Origin: Sepiola atlantica
Taxonomy: Eukaryota; Mollusca; Cephalopoda; Sepiida; Sepiolidae
Reading direction: 5' to 3'
NCBI GenBank assembly: GCA_963556195.1
Contig: OY744532.1
Coordinates: 104,545,583-104,609,582 of the forward strand
Length of the DNA stretch: 64,000 nucleotides
Position 1 is the first letter of the stretch; every line of letters starts with the position of its first letter. Shown piece by piece: positions 54,946 to 64,000 of the stretch. The notes under the pieces were generated by a model. The model was not told the DNA's origin. It ran no database searches and saw nothing but the letters and a program-made list of their open reading frames with translations. The position numbers were made by a program, and so were the translations under genes.

Positions 54946-55147
54946 TTAAAGTGAAATATTTTGAAAATCAACAATCGTGCAATTTAAATGAAAAATTCAT
55001 TTATTTATTTATTTTTCGTTGTAGAACAACTTTGTCAGGCAGACTGTCTTATAGTTTTTTCTTCTTTTTTTTCTCATCATTTTGATGGTATTAACCCCGA
55101 TGAGTCGAATCACGATATAAGCACAGAGAGACGTCAAGTTCTTAAAG
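54946..55147 (-). repeat. Dispersed repeat, family A, inverted copy 4
   Basis: A second, head-to-tail copy cut short by the following (TA)n tract. It keeps the CTGACAA, GTTGT/ACAAC hairpin and GAAA. Confidence 0.6.
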
Positions 55148-55148
<1 letters not shown>

Positions 55149-55206
<58 letters not shown>

Positions 55207-55338
55207 CACAAATATATATATATGAATATATATGAATATATATACATATATATATACATATATATATATACACGCGTATGTGTATATATATATTGATATA
55301 TATAAACATATACATACATATATACATACATATATATA

Positions 55339-55375
<37 letters not shown>

Positions 55376-55376
55376 G
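55149..55376. repeat. Long impure (TA)n tract
   Basis: About 230 bp of TA with GTATATATATACAC, CATATA and CACGCGTATGTG interruptions. Tyr/Ile-repeat frames here are artefacts. Confidence 0.95.
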
Positions 55377-55455
55377 AGATGAAAAATGGAAAAAGCGCAA
55401 GATCTGTGAGCTTAACGTTTCGCTCAACTGTTACGTGGGTTTTATCAAGAACTAA
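55377..55455 (-). repeat. Dispersed repeat, family F, left arm
   Basis: Inverted relative to 55826-55925 and about 80% alike by eye (GATCTGTGAGCT.AACG.TTCGC, CAACTGTTACGTGG, TTTTATCAAGA). The two arms flank (TA)n DNA. Confidence 0.6.
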
Positions 55456-55591
55456 AAAAACATGGTAAAAGTGACAATAGACGAGAAAGTTTGTAAATAA
55501 TAGTCAATATATATGGTGATATTGTTCTAAATTTATGTAGAGAGGGGATATATACAAATATGTACAGAATCATAGATAAGTGCATAACGTA

Positions 55592-55607
55592 CATATACAT
55601 ATATATG

Positions 55608-55696
<89 letters not shown>
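55592..55696. repeat. (TA)n tract with interruptions
   Basis: TA with GTATATGTATATG at the start and an AATACAAA interruption. Confidence 0.9.
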
Positions 55697-55699
<3 letters not shown>

Positions 55700-55825
55700 T
55701 AAATGTATTTACTTTTGACTCTGTACATATTTGCATATATTTCCTCTCTACATATATTTTAAACCCTACCGATATTTCCCTATAATTCACAGACTTTTTC
55801 GTATTTTGTAACTTTTAGAATTGTA

Positions 55826-55925
55826 CGTTCGCTCTTGATAAAAGCCACGTAACAGTTGGGCGAACCGTTGAGCTCACAGATCTTTCGCTGTTTCTATTTT
55901 TGATCTCATACTGTCGGATGTCTTA
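55826..55925 (+). repeat. Dispersed repeat, family F, right arm
   Basis: CTTGATAAAAGCCACGTAAC, then GGGCGAACCGTTGAGCTCAC. The GCGAA(A)CGTT part recalls the GAAAC side of a hammerhead, but the CTGATGA side reads TTGATAA. It is followed by another (TA)n tract. Confidence 0.55.
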
Positions 55926-55937
55926 TCCTTTCATCTA

Positions 55938-55982
<45 letters not shown>
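55938..55982. repeat. (TA)n microsatellite
   Basis: Pure TA run of about 45 bp. Confidence 0.95.
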
Positions 55983-55986
<4 letters not shown>

Positions 55987-57000
55987 ATGTGTATGTGCGT
56001 ATGTGTGTTTATTTAGGCAACGAAATGGTTATCAAGACATGAGTGATTTAAGACGCTGGAATTTTCTATTAGTTATTTTTTAATAACCGTCTCGACACGG
56101 CGATCAAGTTTCCGAGTCTCAAATTGTAATGTATGGACGATAGATCTAAAGCGCTTTCGACTTATAGTATCTTTTTTATTTTATCTATGTTGTTGCTGCT
56201 GTTTAATGTATTTTTAATATGTAGCTCAGTAATTTTTGCGGTATGTTGTGTTTGTTATTTAAAGTGTCTTTACTATATTTTCGGTAGCTTTGGCGGAAGA
56301 AAAATGTAATTGCATATATTATTTATTTTTTTGTATTCATGTTTTCATTTGTTTCATTTGCTTTGTCTTTTATATTTTTATTTGTCTTTTTATTTAGTTA
56401 TTTTTAAACTGTGAAAGAAATACTTGTTTTTTTTTTCATTTTTCCAGCTCTTTCCCCACTTATAACGTACCGTTTATCCGACACAAGCGCAATTCAACGC
56501 GACAGCAGTACACACGATACTACGCGATCAGAACAATATTAACAAGTAAAACACTAAAACTATACACAAAAATAATTGTACACGTCGTTTAAAAATCCTT
56601 GAAGCACTATATAAAAAAATGACGCAATCTAACATTAATAGAATAATCTTTAACATTGGAACAAAGGGATTAAACGTCTTCCATAATTAAATAAAAACAA
56701 AAAAATAAATAAGTATACAAGCACATAAAAACAATTATTTATTTCACAATTTAAAATTAATGAATAATTTAACATATGAACATATAAATACAAAAAAAAC
56801 TGATAAAAACAATACATACACTGATAAAAAATTAAATAATATTTTAAATTACATTTTGAATAACAAAAAAAACATAGCGAGAAAAGAATAAATAAAAAAA
56901 TACTGAAGCAATCTCGATGGATAAGTTGGCAATGGAATAGCCAATATTCAAAATTTGAAAAAAATTTGAATTTTGGCTTTTCCATTGCCAACTTATACAT
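55983..57000. other. AT-rich intergenic DNA; short hairpin near 56935-57000
   Basis: GATAAGTTGGCAATGGAA.AGCCAATATTCAAA and its reverse complement near 56920-57000 form an imperfect hairpin (about 30-bp arms) abutting the hammerhead-like motif at 57009. No gene was recognised. Confidence 0.45.
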
Positions 57001-57008
57001 CTATGTAA

Positions 57009-57057
57009 TTCCTCTGATGATAAAATTTTAATCTTTGAAAAGTCTGTGCTTAAGGAA
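57009..57057 (+). ncRNA. Candidate type I hammerhead ribozyme (family B)
   Basis: Stem I TTCCT (57009-57013) pairs perfectly with AGGAA (57053-57057). Core CTGATGA at 57014-57020; stem II AAAAT/ATCTT with one mismatch; GAA at 57037-57039; stem III AAG..CTT; then A at the cleavage position (57052). This order is that of a type I hammerhead, known in Penelope-like retroelements. The ACCTTGCATTGAACAA segment after it is shared by other family B copies. Confidence 0.55.
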
Positions 57058-57160
57058 AGAATAATAAACATGTTTTTACCGAGTACACCTTGCATTGAAC
57101 AATCAAAGTTGAAATAGATGTATTATTCGTACATGTCTATCCTTCTTTTATTTAATTTAT

Positions 57161-57162
<2 letters not shown>

Positions 57163-57227
<65 letters not shown>
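57163..57227. repeat. (TA)n microsatellite
   Basis: Pure TA run of about 65 bp. The ~590 bases after it hold no recognised gene; a GGTTCGAGTCT box B-like site occurs near 57455. Confidence 0.95.
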
Positions 57228-57234
<7 letters not shown>

Positions 57235-57814
57235 ATTGCTAGCGCAAAATACAAAGAATTGGCTTCTAGAAAAATCTATGATAAGCAATCACACTAGGCG
57301 TAAAGCAATGTTCCGGCTATAAGAATATAGCTTTCCGCATATGTCCGCTTATTTTGACATCATACAGAGTAAAGATTTTCTTCATTCTCCTGTTTAATAA
57401 TGGTGGTTGTGGGTTATATATAAGACTGCAGAGGCAAAGGTGACGTTGCCTGCAGGTTCGAGTCTTTCGACTGGCAGTAATTGGTATCTCTTAAAAAAAG
57501 ATTGTATAAGCATGGAACACTGGTGTATGTAAGTAATAATAATAATAATAATAATTAATATATATTTTTTTTTTGAGCACTTTCTCCAATCTGCTCCCAC
57601 GCAAAGAGTTTTTCTTCACATTCTACAATTTCACCGGATTTCTTTTCAACGGAAATTTACCACCCGGACATTTTGCATATCTTTTTCACGGAACTTTTCT
57701 TTATATTCAATACGTTTTTTTAACAAAAATTATTTTAATAATTTTTAATAATAATTTTCCTATTTTTCAAATATTTGAACTTTGGTTTTTTCGAAAGCCA
57801 ACTTATCCATCTGT

Positions 57815-57868
57815 ATTTCTCCTCTGATGATAAGATTTCGATCTTTGAAAAGCCCTGGCTTAAGAAAA
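57815..57868 (+). ncRNA. Candidate type I hammerhead ribozyme (family B, copy 2)
   Basis: Core CTGATGA (57823-57829); stem II AAGAT/ATCTT closed by a TTCG tetraloop; GAA (57846-57848); perfect 5-bp stem III AAGCC/GGCTT with a CT loop; A at the cleavage position (57861). Stem I (TTTCTCCT with AGAAAAG) is only partly paired, and the pair next to the core in stem II is U-U. Confidence 0.5.
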
Positions 57869-57967
57869 GAATAATAAACACTAGTTTATTACTGAATGCA
57901 CCTTGCATTGAACAATTGAAATTTGAAATAAATTTGGACAATCGTCGCATATTTATCACTCTTTTTC

Positions 57968-57968
57968 T

Positions 57969-58063
<95 letters not shown>
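57968..58063. repeat. (CT)n(TA)n microsatellite
   Basis: CT to about 58000, then TA to 58063. Confidence 0.95.
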
Positions 58064-58066
<3 letters not shown>

Positions 58067-58084
58067 GACTTAATGACAAGGTTT

Positions 58085-58625
58085 ATGATATAAATGTATG
58101 GGTCAAACTAAACATTTTGATATGAAATAACTGTTCTCTTCTGAATAGGACAAACCGACGACTCCCATTTTTCGCATTAATTCTGTTGTTAGAGATACAG
58201 ACACAAACCCAGGCGGTCCGCTGGCCAACGTGTATTTTTTCTGCTCGAGAAATAAAAAAAAAATAGTATTTATTTTTCCCCGACGGAAGTCATGTTTACT
58301 TGGACGGATGTTTACTTACCCGCCGTTTTCGTTTGACCAATCGATAACTCATCAGATGGACAAACAAAAAAGAACGTTTTTATTTCTTTCAAAATAAAGA
58401 TTCACTTGGCAGACAAAGCCGTTTAATTGCATTGAAATGCATGAGTTTTCTAGACAGGAAATGACTAAATCGACGAATAGAATTGTGAAGAGACAAAAAG
58501 CCGCGTTTTCAGATTGGGCAATGCGTAGGAATGAAATAAAATGAAGCCTGCATTGTTTGCGATTACGACACCATATACAAAGTTATATAATTGCATGATA
58601 ATAACAATACTAAGAAGGAAAAACA
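58085..58625 (+). repeat. Old ~500-bp repeat, copy 2
   Basis: Collinear with 53440-53945 (see that entry), again directly after a (TA)n tract. Confidence 0.5.
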
Positions 58626-59602
58626 GAACAACAAAACTAACAATCAACACACTCCTTGAAGTTCAACTTTGCTGCGCTGTTGTAGGCCCGGTAGCAAAAT
58701 AATAGTGTTAGAGCTATCCTAGTTCGAGTTCTAGTTCCTGACTGAATCACTCCTGGCGGACATTTCTGTCCCCTAGAAGTATTAGGACCGCAATTAGGCT
58801 AACAGGGCTGTGATGAAAATTTCGGAGGAGTTGGCATCCGGATCTGTCGTCCTCCGGTCGTCTCTGCATCTGTTTGCGACGAGTCAAGACTATAATGTGC
58901 AAAACTGCAAATCGATAGAGTGAAGATGATAAATTTCTTTCAGCACATGTGAACATGCCATTCCTGTTTATTTTCTGGGGTAAACCTTCCTCGACTTCGT
59001 AGGGAGCCGCTGTTTGTTGGTGCTCTTTGCGTCTGGGTTAGAAACTGCTATATTTAAAGTCTTATGAATATCTGTAAGCAACGAGAAAACAATCCTGAAG
59101 CAGGATCTTCGTAAGAGCAGAAAACAGAACATCAGCAACAAATATAAGAACAACAATAATTACAAGAAATGCCTGATGCATCACCTCCTGTGTACCTTAC
59201 TACTGAAATAAATAAAGCATAAGTTATCTACCCCTGTGGTATCTACTACTTGATTTTAGTAAAGCATGAGTTGTCTCACGCTGTGCTTAGTACTACATCA
59301 ATAATGTACACAAACATAAATCACACATTGGTTTTAGTTTTTTTTTTAAGGGAAGTTAATGGATATGTTTCTAGATCTTTGTGAAAATATGAAATTACTA
59401 TTTAATTGGGAGGGCATCAAATCAGAGTGTTTCTGAAGTCAGCAGAAAATGCTTCATCTAAATAACTATTAATCACTTTTGATGCATTTCACACAAATAT
59501 TAATATATGATATTTGCAAAAAAATTGACATTTAGCAGAAGAAACAAACGAAAGTTTTCTTGGAAAAAAGTTTGCTAATATATCAAGTATCTCTCTCCTT
59601 CC

Positions 59603-59604
<2 letters not shown>
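58626..59604. other. Intergenic DNA, no gene recognised
   Basis: Short minus-strand frames (58747-58956, 58968-59156) have no motif I recognise. No repeat unit was seen. Confidence 0.4.

Positions 59605-59664
<60 letters not shown>
59605..59664. repeat. (CT)n(TA)n microsatellite
   Basis: CT to about 59624, then TA to 59664. Confidence 0.95.
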
Positions 59665-59668
<4 letters not shown>

Positions 59669-59749
59669 CGCAATGTCTGTCTTTATGCGTGTGTGCATCA
59701 TGGTTGAGTGTTTCTATAAAAAGAAAGCTATGAGATTATGCATAAATTA

Positions 59750-60260
59750 TAAAAGTGTATTCTTATGTAAAGTTTACGGGGAAAGCAATGGAAGTGTTCC
59801 CGAATCTCTAAATGCAGGCCTCGGGTGGGGGTGGGGGGGATGGGGTTGAGAGCATAACCCTATTAAAACTTTAAATGTATCCAATTTTATTTAATTTAAG
59901 TTATAGGCATAAAATTTTCTGGCGAAGACAATGGAAGTGGTCCCGAATTTCTAAGTGCTCTCGTAACCTAACGAGCTACATGGACCAAACCTCCTTTAAA
60001 ACTAGAAATATATCCTATTTTGATGAAAATTATTCTTCGTAGTAGACAATTGATGTTGTCTCGAATCTTCAAATTACGCTTTATTTGATGTACATATGCG
60101 TGCCACCATTTCTAAGTCACTTATGGTGACACAAAACCCATAAAACTTGAAATACGTATATCCGCTTTTAATGAAATTTCAACCATATATATAAGACACT
60201 GATTCAGAGAGTTTTCCAGCATGTCAGCTTCTTCCAACTATATTAGGGGGTGAAACATGA
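59750..60260. repeat. Very degenerate ~120-140-bp tandem repeat, block 1
   Basis: Units share AAA.TTT.C.GG.GA(A)GACAATGGAAGTGGTCCCGAAT..CTAA, then (C)CCTTTAAAAC(T).GAAATAT(A)TCC.ATTT..TGAAA. They start near 59770, 59915 and 60040; a second block lies at 61080-61500. Confidence 0.55.
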
Positions 60261-61079
60261 GAAGGGATTAAGTAAAAACACAGAAACTAACATGGTGAAA
60301 ATGGTAATATTGTGAAAAAGTACATAGGAGTGATCCTCATTCGACCCTGAGCAACGCCAGATCTCCCTGTTAGTTTGTAATAAATGCAGAGGCACCATCA
60401 TCAAAAAGAGGCATCACGAAAAATGGTCTGAGAGGGTCTGAAAGGAAATAAAAACTGAGGAGAGGTAGGACTATTTAGTCCTCGACTTCAAAGGAACAGA
60501 TGGTAGGTGTATATAAAGTAGGCTTCTGGTAACTTACAGGTGAAGCCACATGCCGCAATCATCAAAAATCACCAGTAACTACGGGTAGGAGAACACCAAA
60601 TGAATAAAAATGACAAATGAAGAGAACGAAGAATACTCGAAATCCGGGGAGACTTCCTTTCATTTAGACTCTACCCGAAACACTGTCAGTCTAATCTTAT
60701 TTCATTAAATATGAGTCCCAACCTTTTCTATTTACGGTTCTATTCGTCGGGTTTTGTCTTTTCCTAGTTGTCCAACCGTGCAACCTAGTGCCATTAAACC
60801 GCTTTGTTTGTTAATAGAATTCTTATTTCAATAAAATAGAAACTGTTGTTTTCAGTTTGACTACTTTATGAATAACTGGCTTGTCACAAAATGGCAGATA
60901 TTAAACCAGCCGTTCTAATAAACATCTGGGCAAAATAAAGACTTTTTTTTTATCTTTCGAACAAAAAAAAACGTTGGTACTTTTATTGACAAACGGATCA
61001 CATTAGACCTGTGCCTGTTATTGATAAATTATTTCTATCTCAGTGTCAATGTGTATGTGTGTGTTCAATATAAAAAGAA
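60261..61079. other. Intergenic DNA between two degenerate repeat blocks
   Basis: No gene or repeat recognised; it interrupts the degenerate array. Confidence 0.35.
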
Positions 61080-61500
61080 AGTTTATAGAATTCAAATGTA
61101 AAATTATCCGAGGGAGACAAAGTAAGTGGTCTCGAATCTCAAAGTAGAGCTATGTGGTCGGAATTCCCTTAAAACTCGAAATATATCCTAGTTTAAGCAC
61201 AATCGAGCATTGGTCCCGAATATCTAAGTGATTCCCCTAAAGGGAGCTTTGGGGGGAAGAACTTCCCTTAAAATTCAAATATGTCTTATTTCTATGAAAT
61301 TAAATTCGTATGTGTAAAATTGTCCGGGAAAGACAATAAAAGCAGTATATTATCTCTACGTACCCTTCAATGTTCTGAATCGGTATGTGCGCCCTCTAAG
61401 AAGGTTCGGAGGGCGTACTTAAAACTTCAAATGCGCATATCCGATTTAAATGAAATTTAAATGATATGTATAAACACTAATTCAGAGAGTTTTCTAAAGT
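61080..61500. repeat. Very degenerate ~120-bp tandem repeat, block 2
   Basis: Units near 61095, 61200 and 61318 share TGGTC(C/T)CGAAT.TCTAA, TTCCCTTAAAA(C/T)TC(G)AAATAT and the GTAAAATT.TCCGGGAAAGACAA start with block 1. Confidence 0.55.
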
Positions 61501-61544
61501 TTCAGTTTCCTGAGTTCTTTATACAGTTACGCAGTCGTGTTTAT

Positions 61545-62440
61545 TGTTGTATTACTTTTCGGTTAGTTTGCTGCATTTACTTATTATATGATTTACTGTT
61601 TTGTACACATTATGCACACAGTCTGCATTTGTTGTTTACATGAGTTTTATCTATTTTAGCTTTGATATAGTTTGTCCTAATCACATTGTTCTGTGCAGCC
61701 GCTAGTAAAAATTCAGTTTCTCTGCTCAAGTGTTATTTTCTTAACCATGTCCAGCTATTTTCGTTGGTATTTTGTCTTGTCAATAGTATGAAGCGTCCAT
61801 GTAGTTGTTTTTCTTCACACTTCTTTTTTCTTGTCTTTTTGTTTCTAGTTTCAGCTCTACCCGAGTTGTTGATTGGGACGGTGTCTCTTGTGATTAGCTT
61901 TTCCGTGTATTGGTTATCTATTTATCCAGCTCTTTTTTAGTGTCTTCAACACAGTCTTCTATACTTACAAGTGCTCGTACCCATTCGTTTTTTTTTTCAT
62001 GTAGAGTATGTTCGTATCGTCTTTTGGGTGTAGTGCGTTGTGCATGGTCATTAATTTTCTAGTCGTCTGGTCAAAGTGTTTGAGTTCTTCTTTAGTCAAG
62101 CCTATGGATGGTCTAGACTCTAGATTATATTATTAATGATACTGCCCAGGTGTTTAATCCTTTTACTAGATTTCTGCTATATAATTAGGTTTATAAGTCT
62201 TTTCTTGTTCTTCGTAAATATTTTTTCCCAATTTACTCTTTCATTTATTAAGATTTCATGGTGTCTGCTTTCAGTACTCCCTCATCGCCTCTTCGTTTAG
62301 CAGTTCCGTGCCCTATACCGTCTCCAGTTTCCCTCTTTATATCTTTAGCAGTGCACACTTTTTCATTCCGAATTCCATTTGAATGTCCTGTGTGAAGATT
62401 CTGGTCGTATTTATCAGCTTTTCTAGTTCCTTCTTCTTTA
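61545..62440 (-). pseudogene. R2-like LINE remnant (end of RT to zinc knuckle)
   Basis: Minus-strand frames from 62440 downward: ELEKLINTTRIFTQDIQMEFGMKKCA, LNTWAVSLI, LTKEELKHFDQTTRKLMTMHNALHPKDDTN, ALVSIEDCVED, and near 61600 NNVIRTNYIKAKIDKT, a CRLC-like site and TVNHIISKCSKLTEK. This is the RT palm/thumb and CCHC region of the LINE type whose end is at 20942-21960. Many frameshifts and stops; the 3' end is lost in the degenerate repeat at 61500. Confidence 0.75.
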
Positions 62441-62456
62441 TCTTCTTCTTCTTCTT

Positions 62457-62533
<77 letters not shown>

Positions 62534-62562
62534 CATTATTATTATTATTATCATTATTATTA

Positions 62563-62596
<34 letters not shown>

Positions 62597-62609
62597 CATT
62601 TTATTATTA
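62431..62609. repeat. (CTT)n(ATT)n microsatellite
   Basis: CTT to about 62487, then ATT with CAT interruptions to 62609. Confidence 0.95.
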
Positions 62610-62804
62610 GTATCATACTCCTCGTTATTATATAGAACTTTGTTTGTTATTATATAGAACTCATATTTTATAGAAATATTATAATTATTTTTATTTTCAT
62701 TTTACTAAGTAAAGAGACTACACTTGCCATCTTATTTACACACGTGTTTGCGGTGTGTGCATACATACATTTTTACATTCGATAATAAAATAATGTTTAT
62801 TATT

Positions 62805-62857
62805 CCTTTCTTAAGCAAAGGCTTTTCAAAGATTAAAATCTTATCATCAGAGGAAAG
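62805..62857 (-). ncRNA. Candidate type I hammerhead ribozyme (family B, inverted copy)
   Basis: On the minus strand: stem I CTTTCCT pairs with AGAAAGG over seven positions with one A-C mismatch; core CTGATGA (62850-62844); stem II AAGAT/ATCTT; GAA; stem III AAGC..GCTT; A at the cleavage position (62812). The best stem I of the three copies. Confidence 0.55.
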
Positions 62858-63240
62858 CCTTGTAATATTGTTCCTTTTGTTCCTGCGACAACAACGTAGG
62901 CATAAATTTCGCAGCCACTTCGTGCATGTTCAAATCATTACGTAAAATTGCATGTGCGGAATCTTTACTCGTTCCGACCTCTTCGACGATCTCCCGGACG
63001 GTTGAGCGAAGATCGTTCATCACCAAATTTCGCACCGTATAAAAAACAGCTGCACTCCGAGCAGTTTAGGGCCTGCCAGAACGTTTGTCACTCTCTGCTG
63101 ATGTGCGGTCATTTTTGTTACACCCATCGCATCGTCTCCAAACACCTGCTTAATCTTACGAATTGTTTTGCTTTGCGAATTACTAAGTAATCTTGAGAAG
63201 ATCGGTAATCTGACGAACACATTGTGTAGCACCTCACTCA
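62858..63240 (-). pseudogene. mariner-type transposase, N-terminal remnant
   Basis: Minus-strand frames read QSKTIRKIKQVFGDDAMGVTK, then after a frame change RNLVMNDLRSTVREIVEEVGTSKDSAHAILRNDLNMHEVAAKFMPTLLSQEQKE. These are the two helix-turn-helix DNA-binding units of a mariner transposase. The catalytic DDD part is missing; the coding sequence stops at a family B hammerhead-like repeat. No terminal inverted repeat is recognisable upstream. Confidence 0.8.
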
Positions 63241-63772
63241 GCGACCGACAGGCAGCGACTAACGCGCAAGAAAGCGGTGATAAAATTCACACATGCGCAT
63301 GAAAGGTGTCTTCCTTTACTGTCTAGAGTGGCGCCGTCCTATCGTCTCTACTTTGCACGGAAAATAATGGTTGGATACTTTTTTTAGATAGGCCTAATAC
63401 AATCCTATTTTTTTAGAAATAATTTTATATTTCATGCAAAACACTTTATTATCAGAGAATTGGTTCTGCCGATTCTTAAAATGTACATTTTAATGATATA
63501 CAAGATAGTATAACTACTCGCGAAAGAACTTCATTAATGTATATTCGACTCAATCATGCTGAAAAAAATCAACATGCATCCATATTCATTTATTTATATA
63601 TCATTTTATTTTTTATTTTTTCACGGAAATCAAAGGAAAATCGTATGTAACACTGTTTACTTGTATTGCAATGTTTCAGATATATTATGTTCATCATATC
63701 TATTTCTACTTTCTCTTTAAGATGTTTACACTTGTTGATCGAAAATAGTACACACACACATATGCACACACA
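63241..63772. other. Intergenic DNA, no feature seen
   Basis: AT-rich; no gene or repeat recognised. Confidence 0.45.
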
Positions 63773-63800
63773 CATATATATAAATAAATATATATATATG

Positions 63801-63852
<52 letters not shown>

Positions 63853-63880
63853 AAGAGAGAGAGAGATATAGAGAGAGAAA
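63773..63880. repeat. (TA)n(GA)n microsatellite
   Basis: TA-rich to about 63815, then GA with AAAG interruptions to 63880. Three TTTGAATTACCTAC or TTGAATTACCTAC motifs follow at about 63911-63970, a short tandem reaching near the window edge. Confidence 0.9.
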
Positions 63881-64000
63881 GAGAAAAGTTAGAATTAGGT
63901 ACAAAGAGAGATTGAATTACCTACTGCGGAGTTTGAATTACCTACAGGAAAGTTTGAATTACCTACAAAACACAATCCGCAAGTGTCGTCGGTCTCTCTG

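Noticed and set aside
53240..55790. Tyr/Ile-repeat proteins
   Set aside because: They are translations of (TA)n tracts in both directions.
57410..57480. tRNA gene or SINE
   Set aside because: A good box B (GGTTCGAGTCT) exists but no box A or cloverleaf could be drawn.

Overview
This window is eukaryotic, AT-rich, intergenic DNA made almost entirely of mobile elements and satellites. I could not support a single ordinary host gene, tRNA gene or rRNA gene. The mix suggests an invertebrate metazoan, most likely a mollusc and plausibly a cephalopod. It holds about thirty long (TA)n tracts, often capped by (GT)n or (CA)n, old CR1-like and R2-like LINE debris, tRNA- and snRNA-derived SINEs, and young LTR retrotransposons of the Ty3 and BEL/Pao groups. 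The organism assignment is inference; nothing here is diagnostic by itself.

Layout. 0-8.5 kb: LINE 3' ends, a SINE and hairpin-bearing repeats. 8.98-10.1 kb: three tandem copies of a SINE whose head matches U2 snRNA (minus strand). 11.2-18.0 kb: a ~95-bp satellite split by a complete Ty3-group element (12123-17326) with 273-bp LTRs, a 5-bp target duplication, a tRNA-Ser-type primer site and one open 1356-codon Gag-Pol frame. 18-37 kb: LINE fragments, SINEs, many (TA)n tracts, a 175-bp near-perfect palindrome and a short element with 54-bp inverted ends. 37.3-43.5 kb: a very young BEL/Pao element on the minus strand (378-bp LTRs, one difference seen) with one frame break in the RT. 44.1-44.8 kb: a fold-back element with a TTAGGG-repeat core. 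45.2-51.9 kb: a cluster of unrelated satellites (25, 81, ~22, ~137 and ~40 bp units). 52-64 kb: (TA)n tracts, hammerhead-like repeats, an R2-like LINE remnant and a mariner remnant.

How the parts relate. The LINE remnants are the likely source families for the machinery that moved the SINEs: one 5'-truncated U2-headed SINE sits inside a LINE reading frame between perfect 13-bp target duplications. The Ty3 and BEL elements carry their own replication genes. The BEL element is the most unusual object. Its presumed primer-binding site is exactly complementary (15 nt) to a stretch of its own LTR, suggesting self-primed reverse transcription, and its Pol ends in a PHD finger closely resembling that of TAF3. 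Several otherwise unrelated repeat families share a hairpin bracketed by CTGANRA-like and GAAA motifs, the layout of a hammerhead ribozyme core.
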